A DNA stretch of 64,000 nt, taken from the NCBI RefSeq assembly GCF_019802345.1, contig NZ_JAINDZ010000017.1, positions 1 through 64,000 on the forward strand, given 5' to 3'. The stretch is from Methylosinus sp. Sm6. Lineage in GTDB: Bacteria > Pseudomonadota > Alphaproteobacteria > Rhizobiales > Beijerinckiaceae. How positions within the stretch are numbered: position 1 is the first letter of the stretch; every line of letters begins with the position of its first letter. This document shows positions 47,217 to 57,248 of this stretch, in pieces. Position numbers and translations under genes: made by a program. Under the pieces are notes generated by a model. The model saw only the letters and a program-made list of their open reading frames with translations, did not search any database and was not told the DNA's origin.

Positions 47217-49235
47217 ATGTCCTCCCTTCTTGCAAGACGCGCCGTTGCGGGCGCGCCGCTTTTTTCTGCTTCGCTCCTCATCCTTGTTCCCGCTCTCGCC
47301 TGCGCCCAGGAGGCGCTGCCCAGCCTCGAGATCGGCGCCGCCACCGTCGTCTCGGCCGATCGCGTGGAGGAGCCGGCGGCGCGCGCGACCTCCGCCGTCA
47401 GCGTGATCTCGTCGAAGGAAATCGAGAAGCGCGGCGCCACGGGCCTGCTCGAGGTTCTGCGCGGCGCGCCGGGCCTCGACTTCTATTCGTCCGGCGGCGT
47501 CGGCACGACGAGCTATGTCTATCTGCGCGGCGCGGCGCCCGGCCAGACGCTCGTGCTCATCGACGGCGTGCGCATCGGCGATCCGTCCGCGACCGACGGC
47601 GCCGTCGATTTCGGCGCGCTCGTCGCCACCGACATCGAGCGCATCGAAGTGCTGCGCGGGCCGCAATCGGCGCTCTACGGCTCCGACGCCATGGGCGGCG
47701 TCATCGACATCATCACGCGCAAGGGCGAAGGAAAGCCGAAGGGCTCCGTGCTCCTCGAAGGCGGTTCCTTCGGAACCATCCACACGCGCGCCACCCTTTC
47801 GGGAAGCGAAGGCCCGCTGTGGTACGCCTTCGCCGTCGACGCTCTGCATGTCGGCGGACATCCGCGCTTCGGCTATCGCATCACGCGGCCGCTCACCATC
47901 GGCGACGGGGTGACGCCGCTGCCGCCTCTGCCGGTCGACGATCCGACCAACAAGGGCGGCGCGAGCGCGCGGCTCGGCTATCGCTTCTCCGAGGAGCTTT
48001 CGGTCGAGGCCGCCTTCACCGGCTATGACAATGCGTTCCGCTTCGACAATCCGTTCGCCTTCGCGCCGGCGGATGTGTTCGACCGCGAGAATCACGCGCA
48101 TTCGTCCTTCGGACAGGGCTATGTGCGCATCGACGCCGATCTGTTCGACCGCCGTCTGCACAATCGGCTCATGCTGTTCGGCAATGTGATCGATCGCGAC
48201 ATCTGGCAGGCCAACGCTTGCTTCGATGCGAGCTTTACGTCGTTCGACTGCCGGAGCGGATTTCGCGGCGAGCGTCGCGGGCTCGAATATCAAGGCGATC
48301 TGAAGCTCGAATCCCTCGGCCTTCTCACCTTCGGCGCGCGCGAGGAGACCGAGACGGTCCACACCTCGCAGGATCCCGCGCCGGCGGGGAGCTTCACGCC
48401 GATCGACGCCACGCAGACGACTCATTCCGGCTTCGCGCAGCACAAGCTCACTCTGCTCGATCGTTTCGACCTCTCCTACGGAGGCCGCATCGACGCCGTG
48501 GAGGCCAATCACACCTTCGGCACATGGCGCGCGACCGCCGCCTATCGCCTCGAGGAGACCGGGACGAAGCTCAGGGCCAGCGCCGGCACGGGGGCGCGCG
48601 TCGCCTCGCTCTATCAGCGCTTCAGCCAATATGGCGATCCGCGGCTGAAGCCGGAGACCAGCCTCGGCTATGACGTCGGCTTCGATCAGACCTTGTTCGG
48701 CGATCGCCTATTCGCTTCGGTGAGCCTGTTCGAGAATGATTTCCGCGAGCTCATCGAATATGGCTCGGCGCCGACCTGCACGGCGACGCAGCCGTTCGGC
48801 TGCTATTTCAACGTCGGCAAGGCGAAGACGCGCGGAGTCGAGTTCTCCGGCGAGGCTGCGCTCGTTCCCGGCGAATGGCGCCTGAAGGCGAGCTACACGC
48901 ATCTTGCGGCAGAGGATGTCGAGAGGAACCTCGGCCTGTTGCGCCGTCCGCGCGACAAGGGCATGGCCGCGCTGGTCTATAGCGGCTTTCCCGGCCTCGA
49001 GCTGGAGGCGCGGCTCAATGTCGTCGGGCCGCGTCCCGATTACGATTTCATCACGTCGCGGCGGGTGGTGGACGCGACCTATGCGCGGCTCGACCTCTTC
49101 GCGGACTACAAGGTCAACGAACTCTTTTCCGTTTTCGCGCGCATCGAAAACATCAACGACGCGCGCTATGAGGAAATCTACAATTACGGAACGGCCGGGC
49201 GCTCCGCCTATGGCGGCGTGCGCCTGAAATGGTGA
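47217..49235 (+). CDS. btuB: TonB-dependent cobalamin receptor BtuB
   Basis: 672-residue outer-membrane receptor. A signal peptide (~1-31, ending ALACAQ) is followed by the plug domain (TSAVSVISSKEIEKRGATGLLEVLRGAPG, VLIDGVRIGDPSATDGAVDF, IERIEVLRGPQSALYGSDAMGGVIDIITRKG) and a 22-stranded barrel region ending in an aromatic-basic C-terminus (GGVRLKW). Cobalamin as substrate is inferred from the riboswitch upstream. ATG after GAGG. Confidence 0.92.
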   Translation: MSSLLARRAVAGAPLFSASLLILVPALACAQEALPSLEIGAATVVSADRVEEPAARATSAVSVISSKEIEKRGATGLLEVLRGAPGLDFYSSGGVGTTSYVYLRGAAPGQTLVLIDGVRIGDPSATDGAVDFGALVATDIERIEVLRGPQSALYGSDAMGGVIDIITRKGEGKPKGSVLLEGGSFGTIHTRATLSGSEGPLWYAFAVDALHVGGHPRFGYRITRPLTIGDGVTPLPPLPVDDPTNKGGASARLGYRFSEELSVEAAFTGYDNAFRFDNPFAFAPADVFDRENHAHSSFGQGYVRIDADLFDRRLHNRLMLFGNVIDRDIWQANACFDASFTSFDCRSGFRGERRGLEYQGDLKLESLGLLTFGAREETETVHTSQDPAPAGSFTPIDATQTTHSGFAQHKLTLLDRFDLSYGGRIDAVEANHTFGTWRATAAYRLEETGTKLRASAGTGARVASLYQRFSQYGDPRLKPETSLGYDVGFDQTLFGDRLFASVSLFENDFRELIEYGSAPTCTATQPFGCYFNVGKAKTRGVEFSGEAALVPGEWRLKASYTHLAAEDVERNLGLLRRPRDKGMAALVYSGFPGLELEARLNVVGPRPDYDFITSRRVVDATYARLDLFADYKVNELFSVFARIENINDARYEEIYNYGTAGRSAYGGVRLKW

Positions 49236-49560
49236 CGAAGGGGCGCGCAATGCAGCGTCTCGCCGAGGTCGCCGCGCCAGTCATCGACAAGGAGACGCTC
49301 GGCGGCGACAGTCGCCCCGCTTTCATGCTAGGTTGCGCCATAGTCTCTTTCCATTCCGCGCAAGCAGAATCGTGCGGTCCGAAGGGCCTGAGCGGCCGTG
49401 AGGGGGAAGAGTTCGCCCGGAAAGGCGAGGGGAAGGCGGGACATTCACCGACCGAACCCCGGCAATCGGGCCGATAATTGCCCCGCGCGCGGCCCTAAAG
49501 CCGCGCGCGGCAATGAGTCCGCAAACCGGACAACACTGGCGCTCCTGGAGGCAAGAAATT
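49236..49560. other. Intergenic region after btuB with GC-rich hairpin
   Basis: 325 bp. No convincing gene: an open frame overlapping the btuB stop has no recognisable homology. At 49482-49510 the hairpin CCGCGCGCGGC-CCTAAA-GCCGCGCGCGG (11-bp perfect stem) ends about 50 bases before the methyltransferase start and could act as a terminator or 5' structure. Confidence 0.5.
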
Positions 49561-50523
49561 ATGGAACAAATGCTGGCCGAGAAACCGCAGGTGGCCGAGA
49601 CGGCGACAAAGAGAGAAATTTACGGCGTCGAAGAATTGAAGCGCGGAGCGAGCTCCTACACGAATATTTGCTCGACATGGAACCATCCGAACCTCATTCC
49701 GCATATGAAAGCCCATGCGGAAAAACGAAAAAGGGCGTCCTCGGCCGAATATCTGAAGTCTTTCGTCACTCAATTCTATGAGGGGTCGCGCAAGAAGTTC
49801 GAAGAAGGCTTGGCGCATCCGGATCGCGACCAGTTTTTTGCCGACAATCTCATCCCATATTACAAGCTCGAAGAGGACTTCACGACCCGCATGGCCGACA
49901 AGCGGCGCTTCAGCCGCGACCTCATCGAGCGATATTTCCCGATCGCTCCGGGAGGCAAAGTCCTCGAAATCGGCTCCGCCTTCGGCATCACGACCTACCA
50001 GCTGCTCGCACGCGGCTATCGGGTCACGTCGCTCGAGCCTTCGAAATTCGCGAGCGGCGTCGCGGTGAAGGCCTTGACGCAGATCGGCGTCATGTCCGGC
50101 GACAATTTGAAGATCCTCAACGAGGGCATTCCGGCGGCGCTGACCGGGCTCGAGCCGGGGTCCTTCGACGCCGTGCTCGCGTCGAATGTGTTCGAGCATG
50201 TGCCCGATCCGGCCTATCTCGCCTCGCTGCGGCCGTTCTACGACATTCTGAAGCCGGGCGGGCTCCTGTGCATCGTTGCGCCGGACGGCAATCAGGACCT
50301 GCAGAACCTGATCAAGAACCCCGCCTATGGCAAGAGCCTCGCGTCCGCGACGCATTTCGCGGTCAAGAGCCTCGCCTATTACACGACGACCTGCGCGGCT
50401 GCGGGCTTTACGATCAAGGCCGCATTGTTCGCAGGCAAGCCGAGCTATCCGCGTTGCGTCGTCTCCGCCGAGAAGCCGGCCAGAGCGGTCGAGGCGGTTC
50501 CGTTGCAGCCGTCGTCCTGGTAA
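49561..50523 (+). CDS. Class I SAM-dependent methyltransferase
   Basis: 320 residues. After a ~115-residue helical N-terminal extension rich in Lys/Glu comes a Rossmann methyltransferase domain: VLEIGSAFGITTYQLL (SAM loop), VTSLEPS, SFDAVLASNVFEHVPDP and LKPGGLLCIVAPDG. This is the Methyltransf_11/23 pattern; the substrate is unknown. The ATG at 49561 follows a strong CTGGAGGC site; an upstream in-frame ATG at 49513 lies at the edge of the hairpin and is less likely. Confidence 0.8.
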   Translation: MEQMLAEKPQVAETATKREIYGVEELKRGASSYTNICSTWNHPNLIPHMKAHAEKRKRASSAEYLKSFVTQFYEGSRKKFEEGLAHPDRDQFFADNLIPYYKLEEDFTTRMADKRRFSRDLIERYFPIAPGGKVLEIGSAFGITTYQLLARGYRVTSLEPSKFASGVAVKALTQIGVMSGDNLKILNEGIPAALTGLEPGSFDAVLASNVFEHVPDPAYLASLRPFYDILKPGGLLCIVAPDGNQDLQNLIKNPAYGKSLASATHFAVKSLAYYTTTCAAAGFTIKAALFAGKPSYPRCVVSAEKPARAVEAVPLQPSSW

Positions 50524-50733
50524 GCGCGACGCGCGACTCCTCGAAGCGGGCGAGGCCTTGTCGCCCGGGCTCGCCGAAGTCATTCACGGTCTCGCATCTG
50601 GCGCGACCGAGCTTCGTCGGGCCCCGGCGCCGACCGGGACGCAGCCGAGCGCTCACCCATGGCGGCGCGCGGCCGACTGGCGACCATCACTGCCGGGCGT
50701 CGCCGCTCGGCCGCTTTGAAGAGGAGACTTGTC

Positions 50734-51261
50734 ATGACGCTTTCTCTCGACCGCTTCGGCGGCCTTCGCCTCGCCTGGCTCGGCGCCTTCGTCGCCGTCG
50801 GGGCCTTCGCCAGTTTCGGCGTCTCCTGCGCGGCACCCTTCGCCGCTTTCGCGGCCATCGCCGCGATCGCCAATCCGCGTGGCGCGGCGCTGGCGCTGAC
50901 CGCCTCCGCCTGGCTCGTCAATCAGGTCGTCGGCTTCGCCGTCCTGCATTATCCGTCCGATCCGGAGACGCTCGGCTGGGGCGGCGCGCTGCTCGCCGTC
51001 GCGCTGCTCGGCTGCGAGACCGCGCGTCTCGTCGCGCCGCGCGCCGGCGTCATTGCGGCTTTCGTCGCGAGCTTCGTCGCTTATGAGGGCGCGCTCTATC
51101 TCGCCACTGTGGCGATGGGCGGCGTCACCACCCATTACGCGCCGGAGAGCGTCGCGCGCCTCTTCGCCATCAATGCGGCCGCTTTCGCCGTCTTGTTCGC
51201 GGCGGGCAAGCTCGCCTCGGCGATCGTGGCGCGGCGCGCGCGCGCCGTCGTTTACGGCTGA
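50734..51261 (+). CDS. Polytopic membrane protein of unknown function
   Basis: 175 residues with about five TM helices (from LRLAWLGAFVAVGAFASF to AAAFAVLFAAGKLASAIV). No family recognised. The ATG at 50734 follows GAAGAGGAGA. Its end overlaps the converging sulfotransferase gene by ten bases. The 210-bp stretch upstream has no clear gene or riboswitch. Confidence 0.6.
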   Translation: MTLSLDRFGGLRLAWLGAFVAVGAFASFGVSCAAPFAAFAAIAAIANPRGAALALTASAWLVNQVVGFAVLHYPSDPETLGWGGALLAVALLGCETARLVAPRAGVIAAFVASFVAYEGALYLATVAMGGVTTHYAPESVARLFAINAAAFAVLFAAGKLASAIVARRARAVVYG

Positions 51262-52325
51262 GCGTCGCGGCGCGGATCGGCCGCGCCGAGCTTTTGCGCG
51301 AGCGCGAGGCTCGCGGCGACGAAGCGCCGTTGTTCGAGCAGGCGCTTCGCGCGCTCCTCTATGATCGCCGCGGCGGCGTGATCGGCAGCCGCCGCGGCCG
51401 CCATGCGCGGCAGCTCGAGCGATGTGAGCGGCGCCAGCCTTTCGATGTCTTCATCGACCAGAGCGACGAGCCGCGCGCGCCGCTCGTCGTCGACGCGCAG
51501 CCGATCGTCCGCGCGTCGCGGCGTCGCCGCGAGCGAGCGCAAGATCGCCGATCGCATCGACGTCAAAGCGAGGTGGCGCAGATAGCCGCGTCGCGGAAAC
51601 GTCTCGCGGTCGCCGATGATCTCGTTGACGCGGCGCATCGCCTCGAGCGCGCTCGCGCCCGGATCGGCGTTGACGCGAACGCCGCGCTTCGGCGGCGCGC
51701 CGTCGAAGCCGAGCATCTCGGTCCACAACAGCTCGACGATGTCGCGCGATTTGCGGAAGGGGAAGATCGCGACCCGTTCGGCGCCGAACACGCGGCGCCA
51801 GCGCGAGATCGTCTCCGCATAGCGGCAATACCAATTCTGAGGAACGAGCAGCTCGTCGACAAAGGCGTCGAGCGTGAGGCTGCGGCCGGCGCGGATCGTG
51901 CTCGAATAGGCCGAATAGACGCGCTCCTCGTGGGGGCGCAGCACGATCGCGATGCGGCAGTCGAAGCCGGCGAAATCCTCGGCGAGCTTCTCGATCTGGA
52001 ACGGATAGAGCCGCGAGGAGAGATGCTCGGCGCTGACGAGCGCCGTCGGCGCGGCGTCGCGCTCGATCTCGGCGGCGAGCGAATCGACGACGGAGCGGCG
52101 GCCCTTCCACGAGCGCGCGAGATTGAAATCGGCCCAGCCCGCGCCTTCGTAATAGCCGGCGACGAGCGCCGCATGATTGCGGCTGCGCCGCGAGAAAGCG
52201 AGGTTCTGCGTCGGATAGAGCACGCCGCGCGCGGCGAGGGCGCGGCGATGCGCATGACAGAAGCGCTGGAACGAGCTGGTGCCGGTCTTTTCCAGCCCGA
52301 TGTGGAAGATGATCGTCTTGGGCAT
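51252..52325 (-). CDS. Sulfotransferase-family protein
   Basis: 357 residues. The N-terminal HIGLEKTGTSSFQRFC matches the 5'-phosphosulfate-binding loop of PAPS-dependent sulfotransferases, and IAIVLRPHEERVYSAYSSTIR resembles the 3'-phosphate-binding segment with the R...S pair. It would transfer sulfate from PAPS to a carbohydrate or other acceptor; the acceptor is unknown. It lies where lnt usually follows corC in Alphaproteobacteria. Confidence 0.8.
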   Translation of the reverse strand: MPKTIIFHIGLEKTGTSSFQRFCHAHRRALAARGVLYPTQNLAFSRRSRNHAALVAGYYEGAGWADFNLARSWKGRRSVVDSLAAEIERDAAPTALVSAEHLSSRLYPFQIEKLAEDFAGFDCRIAIVLRPHEERVYSAYSSTIRAGRSLTLDAFVDELLVPQNWYCRYAETISRWRRVFGAERVAIFPFRKSRDIVELLWTEMLGFDGAPPKRGVRVNADPGASALEAMRRVNEIIGDRETFPRRGYLRHLALTSMRSAILRSLAATPRRADDRLRVDDERRARLVALVDEDIERLAPLTSLELPRMAAAAAADHAAAAIIEERAKRLLEQRRFVAASLALAQKLGAADPRRDAQP

Positions 52326-52397
52326 GTTTTGCGCGTGATCTATCGCTCGGGGGCCGCCGCCCTCCTGCGGCTTCGTCGAAGGGCGACTCCTCTCGCG

Positions 52398-53357
52398 CTA
52401 TTTCGGCGCATGCACCAGCAGCCGGCCGACGCGGCGCGGGTCGGCCTCGACGATCTCGAACTCCCAGCCCTCGATCGGCGCCGGCACGATCTCTCCGCGC
52501 ATCGGCACATGGCCGGCGAGCGAGGCGACGAGGCCGCCGAGGGTCGTCACCTCCGCGCCCGTATCCTCCGGCCCGAAATCGACGCCGAGCCGGCGCGAGA
52601 CCTCCTCGAGATCGGCTTTGGCGTCGACCATATAGACGCCTTCGGAGACGGTTTCTATGCGCGGCTCCTCGTCGACGTCATGCTCGTCCTCGATGTCGCC
52701 GACGATCATCTCGACGATGTCCTCCATCGTCGCCAGCCCATGCGTGCCGCCATATTCGTCGATGACGAGAGCGAGATGGGTGTGCGTCGCCTGCATTTTC
52801 ACGAGCAGGTCGAGCGCGGGCATGGACGGCGGCACATAAAGCACCGGCTTCAGCACGTCGATGGTCGAGAGCGGCGCGGAAAAGTCGATCGCCGCGAGCG
52901 AGGCGGTCGGCGCATGTTCTCCGGCCTCCGCCGGCGCGCCGGCCGTCGCCGGCTCGGCGCGTTCGGCGAGCGAGGCGAGATAATCGACGAAGTCGCGAAT
53001 GTGGATCATGCCGCGCGGATCGTCGAGCGTGTCGAAATAGACGGGAAGGCGCGAATGGCCCGCGTTGCGGAACAGAGCCAATGTCTCGCCGAGCGTCGCA
53101 TCCTGGCCCACGGCGACGATGTCGGCGCGCGGCACCATGGCGTCGGCGACGCGCAGATCATGCAGCGCCAGCACGTTTTTCAGCAGAACGCGCTCATGCG
53201 GCGTCACGTCGCCGCTCGCGTCCTCCAGCGCTTCCTCGATATCCTCGCGCACCGAGGCGGAGCCGAAGCCGATCAGAGCGCGCAGCCGATCGACGATGCC
53301 GATCCGCGGCTCGCCGCGACGCGAACCCGCATGCTCGCCGTTATCGATCCTAGACAT
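52398..53357 (-). CDS. CorC/HlyC-family CBS-domain protein
   Basis: 319 residues: an N-terminal linker, two CBS domains (~70-205; VADAMVPRADIVAVGQDATL, MIHIRDFVDYL) and the CorC_HlyC domain (~235-315; IEIVEADPRRVGRLLV). No TM helices, as in YbeX. Implicated in magnesium/cobalt export and ribosome maintenance. Follows ybeY by five bases. Confidence 0.88.
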   Translation of the reverse strand: MSRIDNGEHAGSRRGEPRIGIVDRLRALIGFGSASVREDIEEALEDASGDVTPHERVLLKNVLALHDLRVADAMVPRADIVAVGQDATLGETLALFRNAGHSRLPVYFDTLDDPRGMIHIRDFVDYLASLAERAEPATAGAPAEAGEHAPTASLAAIDFSAPLSTIDVLKPVLYVPPSMPALDLLVKMQATHTHLALVIDEYGGTHGLATMEDIVEMIVGDIEDEHDVDEEPRIETVSEGVYMVDAKADLEEVSRRLGVDFGPEDTGAEVTTLGGLVASLAGHVPMRGEIVPAPIEGWEFEIVEADPRRVGRLLVHAPK

Positions 53358-53362
53358 TGCCT

Positions 53363-53869
53363 TCAGCAGTTCCCCATTGTGGAAGGCCCGTCCACGAGCT
53401 CGGAGCCTTCGTAAGGATCGGCGAGGCCGAGCGACGCCGCGATGCGGCGCTCCAGCGCCTCCATCGCCTCGGCCTCGTGCGGCGATTGATGGTCGTAGCC
53501 GATCAAATGCAGAAATCCGTGGATGATCAAATGCGTGAGATGAGCCTCGAAGCTCTTGCCCTGCTCCTCGGCCTCCCGCGCGACCGTCTCATGGGCGATG
53601 ACGATATCGCCGAGCGCGACGCGCCGCGCCAGCGGACCCGGCGTCTCGAAGGAGAGGACATTGGTCGGCTTGTCGATGCCGCGCCACTGCGCGTTCAATT
53701 CGCGGATGGCCGCGTCGTCGGTGAAATTGACGCTGAGCTCGCAATCTCGCGCGAGCTGCGCCGCCGAGACGGCGACGCACTCGCGCACGGTACTCTGCGT
53801 GAGCTCGTCGAGGCCCGCCTGCTGCTCCCAGCGGGGGGCCGTGACGATGATGTCGATAGAAAGGCTCAT
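53363..53869 (-). CDS. ybeY: Endoribonuclease YbeY
   Basis: 168 residues with the UPF0054 zinc motif HLIIHGFLHLIGYDH (H-x3-H-x5-H) near residue 135, and LNAQWRGIDKPTNVLSF upstream. YbeY takes part in 16S rRNA 3' maturation and ribosome quality control. Overlaps phoH by four bases. Confidence 0.95.
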   Translation of the reverse strand: MSLSIDIIVTAPRWEQQAGLDELTQSTVRECVAVSAAQLARDCELSVNFTDDAAIRELNAQWRGIDKPTNVLSFETPGPLARRVALGDIVIAHETVAREAEEQGKSFEAHLTHLIIHGFLHLIGYDHQSPHEAEAMEALERRIAASLGLADPYEGSELVDGPSTMGNC

Positions 53870-54912
53870 GACTCCCGAGACTTTGCTCTTTCCCGTCCGG
53901 CCGCCTCATAGGCGCCGACGATCTGCCGCACGAGATCGTGGCGCACCACGTCGCCCTCGGCGAATTTGACCCGGCCGACGCCCTCGATGGTCGAGAGCAA
54001 GGCGATCGCCTCGCTCAATCCGGATTTCTGGCCGGGCGGCAGGTCGGTCTGCGAAGGATCGCCATTGACGATCATACGCGATCCTTCGCCCAAACGGGTC
54101 AAAAACATTTTCATCTGCATCGAGGTGGCGTTCTGCGCCTCGTCAAGCAAGATGCAGGCCTTGGTCAGCGTGCGCCCGCGCATGAAGGCGAGCGGGGCGA
54201 CCTCGATCATGCCGGTCTGAATGCCGCGCTCCACCATGCGCGCATCCATGAAGTCGTGCAGTCCATCATAGATCGGGCGCAGATAAGGGTCGACCTTCTC
54301 GCGCATGTCGCCGGGCAGGAAGCCGAGACGCTCGCCGGCCTCGACGGCGGGACGCGACAGAATGATGCGCTCCACCGCGCCCTGCTCGAGCAGGGAGACC
54401 GCATGGCCGACGGCGAGCCAGGTCTTGCCGGTGCCCGCCGGCCCTTCGGCGAAGACCAGCTCATAGCGCTTCAGCGCGCGCAAATAGAGGTCCTGGGCCA
54501 GATTGCGGGCGCGCACCGGGCCGCGGCGGCGGGTCGAAATCTGCTCGAAAACGGCGCGGCCGGCGTCGGCGTCGGGGAACAGCGATCCCTGCCGGGCGCA
54601 TTCCTGAATGGCGCCGTCGACGTCGCCGAGGCCGACGCTCTGGCCGAGCTGCACGCGGCCGTAGAGAATCTCCAGCACCCTGCGGGCGTGCTCGCAGGCT
54701 TCGGAGCGGCCCCTCAGGGTGACGTGATTGCCATTGGCGAAGCAGACGATCTCGAGCTTGCGCTCGATCTTGGCGAGATTCTGGTCATAAAGGCCGAAGA
54801 CCAGCGAAGCGTAGCGATTATCCTCGAAGGCGAGCGTGATCTCGGCTTCCGGTTCGCCGGGACGCGCCGCGTCCGGCTGCTCGAACACCCTTAGCTCGCG
54901 CTGAAGCCTCAC
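53866..54912 (-). CDS. PhoH/YbeZ-family ATPase
   Basis: 348 residues: an N-terminal KH-like region and a PhoH ATPase domain with the Walker A motif [13 protein letters not shown], Walker B-like [12 protein letters not shown] and the sensor GDPSQTDLP. Partners YbeY in RNA metabolism in many bacteria. It starts four bases inside the end of miaB. Confidence 0.93.
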   Translation of the reverse strand: MRLQRELRVFEQPDAARPGEPEAEITLAFEDNRYASLVFGLYDQNLAKIERKLEIVCFANGNHVTLRGRSEACEHARRVLEILYGRVQLGQSVGLGDVDGAIQECARQGSLFPDADAGRAVFEQISTRRRGPVRARNLAQDLYLRALKRYELVFAEGPAGTGKTWLAVGHAVSLLEQGAVERIILSRPAVEAGERLGFLPGDMREKVDPYLRPIYDGLHDFMDARMVERGIQTGMIEVAPLAFMRGRTLTKACILLDEAQNATSMQMKMFLTRLGEGSRMIVNGDPSQTDLPPGQKSGLSEAIALLSTIEGVGRVKFAEGDVVRHDLVRQIVGAYEAAGRERAKSRES

Positions 54913-56267
54913 AGGGCAGCCTCCCTCATGGGCCCGCCGATTCGTCCAGCGAGCGAATTGGAGCCGGCGGCGAGGATCGTCACCGGCAAGAGCGAGCCGA
55001 TCAGCTCGGAGCCGCCGGTCACGTGAACCGCCTGCATATAGGGACTTTTGCCGGCGATCTGACCCTCGTGCCGGCCCGGCTTCTCGAACAATACCTCGAC
55101 CGTCCGCCCCACTGTGGCGGCGTTGAACGCCTGGCGCTGCTCCTCGAGCAGTGCCTGCAGAATGGCGAGCCGCTCGGTCTTGGCCGCTTCGGCGATCTGG
55201 TCGTCGCGCTCGGCCCCGGGCGTGCCGGGCCGCGGCGAATATTTGAACGAGAAGCTGGAGGCGAAGCGGGTCTCTCGGACGAGAGCGAGCGTCGCCTCGA
55301 AATCGGCCTCCGTCTCGCCGGGAAAGCCGACGATGAAATCGGAAGACAGCGCGATGTCGGGCCGCGCCGCGCGCAGACGCTCGACGATGTCCGAGTAAAA
55401 ATCCGCGTCATGGCGCCGGTTCATCGCTTTCAAAATGCGATTCGAGCCCGATTGCACGGGCAGATGCACGAAGGGCGCCAGCATCGGAAGGGACGCATGG
55501 GCGTCGATCAGCTCCTGATCCATGTCGATCGGATGGCTCGTGGTGTAGCGCAGGCGCGTGACGCCTTCGATACAGGAGAGACGCTCGAGCAGGCGGGGCA
55601 GGGACGACGGGGCGCCAGTCTCTGCGACGCCGCGATAGGCGTTGACGTTCTGGCCGATGATGGTGATCTCGCGCACGCCGGCGGCGGCGAGCGCCGCCGC
55701 TTCGGCGACGATCTCGGCGACAGGTCGCGACACTTCCCCGCCGCGCGTGTAGGGAACCACGCAGAAGGAGCAGAATTTGTCGCATCCCTCCTGCGCCGTG
55801 ACGAAGGCCGCGACGCCGCGCGGAATGGGCGCGCCGCGCAGCGCCTGGAATTTTTCCGCGACGGCGAAATCGGTTTCGGCGACTCGTTCGCCGGCCTCGG
55901 CGCGGGTCAGCAGCTCGCCCAGCCGGTGATAGCTCTGCGGGCCGATGACGAGGTCCACCGCACGCTGGCGGCGCAGCACCTCGACGCCCTCGGCCTGGGC
56001 GACGCAGCCGGCGACGACGATGCGGAAGTCCCGGCCCTCGGCGCCGCGCTCGGCCTTGAGCCGCGCGAGCCGGCCGAGCTCGGAATAGACCTTCTCGGTC
56101 GCCTTCTCGCGGATGTGGCAGGTGTTGAGCACCACGAGATCGGCGTCGTCCTCGCTTCCCGCTTCGCCATAGCCGCGGCCGGCGAGCAGATCCGTCATCC
56201 GCTCCGCGTCATAGACGTTCATCTGGCAGCCGTATGACTTGACGAAGGCTTTCGTTCGCCCGGGCAA
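54909..56267 (-). CDS. miaB: tRNA-2-methylthio-N6-dimethylallyladenosine synthase MiaB
   Basis: 452 residues: an N-terminal UPF0004 domain with three cluster Cys (SYGCQMN, NTCHIRE, AGCVAQ), a radical-SAM domain with CDKFCSFC (CxxxCxxC) and a C-terminal TRAM domain. It adds the methylthio group to i6A37 of tRNA using two Fe-S clusters. The start codon is TTG at 56267; no in-frame ATG matches the family N-terminus. Confidence 0.95.
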   Translation of the reverse strand: MPGRTKAFVKSYGCQMNVYDAERMTDLLAGRGYGEAGSEDDADLVVLNTCHIREKATEKVYSELGRLARLKAERGAEGRDFRIVVAGCVAQAEGVEVLRRQRAVDLVIGPQSYHRLGELLTRAEAGERVAETDFAVAEKFQALRGAPIPRGVAAFVTAQEGCDKFCSFCVVPYTRGGEVSRPVAEIVAEAAALAAAGVREITIIGQNVNAYRGVAETGAPSSLPRLLERLSCIEGVTRLRYTTSHPIDMDQELIDAHASLPMLAPFVHLPVQSGSNRILKAMNRRHDADFYSDIVERLRAARPDIALSSDFIVGFPGETEADFEATLALVRETRFASSFSFKYSPRPGTPGAERDDQIAEAAKTERLAILQALLEEQRQAFNAATVGRTVEVLFEKPGRHEGQIAGKSPYMQAVHVTGGSELIGSLLPVTILAAGSNSLAGRIGGPMREAAL

Positions 56268-56351
56268 TGTCTCGCTCGGGCTTGCGGTGAGCGGAAGCGG
56301 CGCGCTGGATTTCGAAGCGGTGTCGGAAATGTCGGTTTCTCCTCGCGGCCG

Positions 56352-57155
56352 TCACGTCTCTTTCTGCGGGGCGATCTTACCCCCCTCGGCGCCGCCCGCA
56401 ACGCCTCCCTCGAGGAGCGCCCGCACCCGCTGCTCGGTCGCCTGGGCGAGAGCCTTGCGGTCGCCGGCGCGCGGGTCCACCGCCTCGCCCCACAGTATAT
56501 GACATTTTGCGCCGCCGCGCTTCATCAGGCTCCATAAATGCGGAAGAAAAGTCATGTCGCCATACCAGCCGACGTCGAAGCGTCCGTCGCCTTTCGCTTT
56601 TTTCGCCGCATAGATGATCGCCGCCGGGGCGAGGACCGGCGCTGCGCCGTCCTCGCCGAGGCCGGTCAACATGGCGAAATGGGAGGCGTTGAACTTCAGC
56701 ACGCCGGAGCCGTCGCTGGAGGTCCCTTCGGCGAAGATCACGACGTCCTCGCCGCGGCCGAGCCGCTCGGCGAGGGCGGCGTTGACGATCGGGATCGCTC
56801 TGCGATTGCTGCGATCGACGAAGATCGTGCCCTGCAGTCGGGCCAGAAAGCCGAGCACCGGCCAGAGCGCGACCTCGCGCTTGGCGAGGAACACCAGGGG
56901 ATAACGGCTGGCGAGCGCGATGATGTCGGTCCAGGAGACATGATTGGCGACGACGAAGCGCGGCGCCGCGTCCGGCGGCCGACCCTCCTCGCGCACCTCT
57001 ATGCCGATGATCGCGCACATGGTCCGGCAAAAGCCGGTTTGAATGCCGTGGCGAATGGCCCAGCCGCGGCGGCGGGCCAGCCATTGGAGGGGAACGAAGA
57101 GGACGAACGCCCCGGTCATCGCCAGGACGAAAGCGATCGCGCGCAGATAGGCCAT
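56352..57155 (-). CDS. 1-acyl-sn-glycerol-3-phosphate acyltransferase (PlsC-like)
   Basis: About 267 residues: an N-terminal TM helix (~5-25), the acyltransferase motif NHVSWTD (NHx4D) and the second motif FAEGTSSDG, with FVDRSN between. Converts lysophosphatidic acid to phosphatidic acid. Upstream of miaB in the order plsC-miaB-phoH-ybeY-corC seen in Alphaproteobacteria. The ATG at 57155 follows a GAAAGAAGGG site. Confidence 0.87.
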   Translation of the reverse strand: MAYLRAIAFVLAMTGAFVLFVPLQWLARRRGWAIRHGIQTGFCRTMCAIIGIEVREEGRPPDAAPRFVVANHVSWTDIIALASRYPLVFLAKREVALWPVLGFLARLQGTIFVDRSNRRAIPIVNAALAERLGRGEDVVIFAEGTSSDGSGVLKFNASHFAMLTGLGEDGAAPVLAPAAIIYAAKKAKGDGRFDVGWYGDMTFLPHLWSLMKRGGAKCHILWGEAVDPRAGDRKALAQATEQRVRALLEGGVAGGAEGGKIAPQKET

Positions 57156-57248
57156 GACCCTTCTTTCAACGCGCGAACGACAGTTTCGTGACACGCGCAT
57201 GCGTGACGCGGAGAATGAGGCGCCTCGGCGTCACGCCGCGCCGCGATC

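Noticed and set aside
49229-49477. An 82-codon open frame overlapping the btuB stop
   Set aside because: No homology, no clear hydrophobic or structured segment and a low-complexity end; treated as intergenic.
50524-50733. A possible second cobalamin riboswitch before the membrane-protein gene
   Set aside because: The B12 box and the other conserved core segments are absent.
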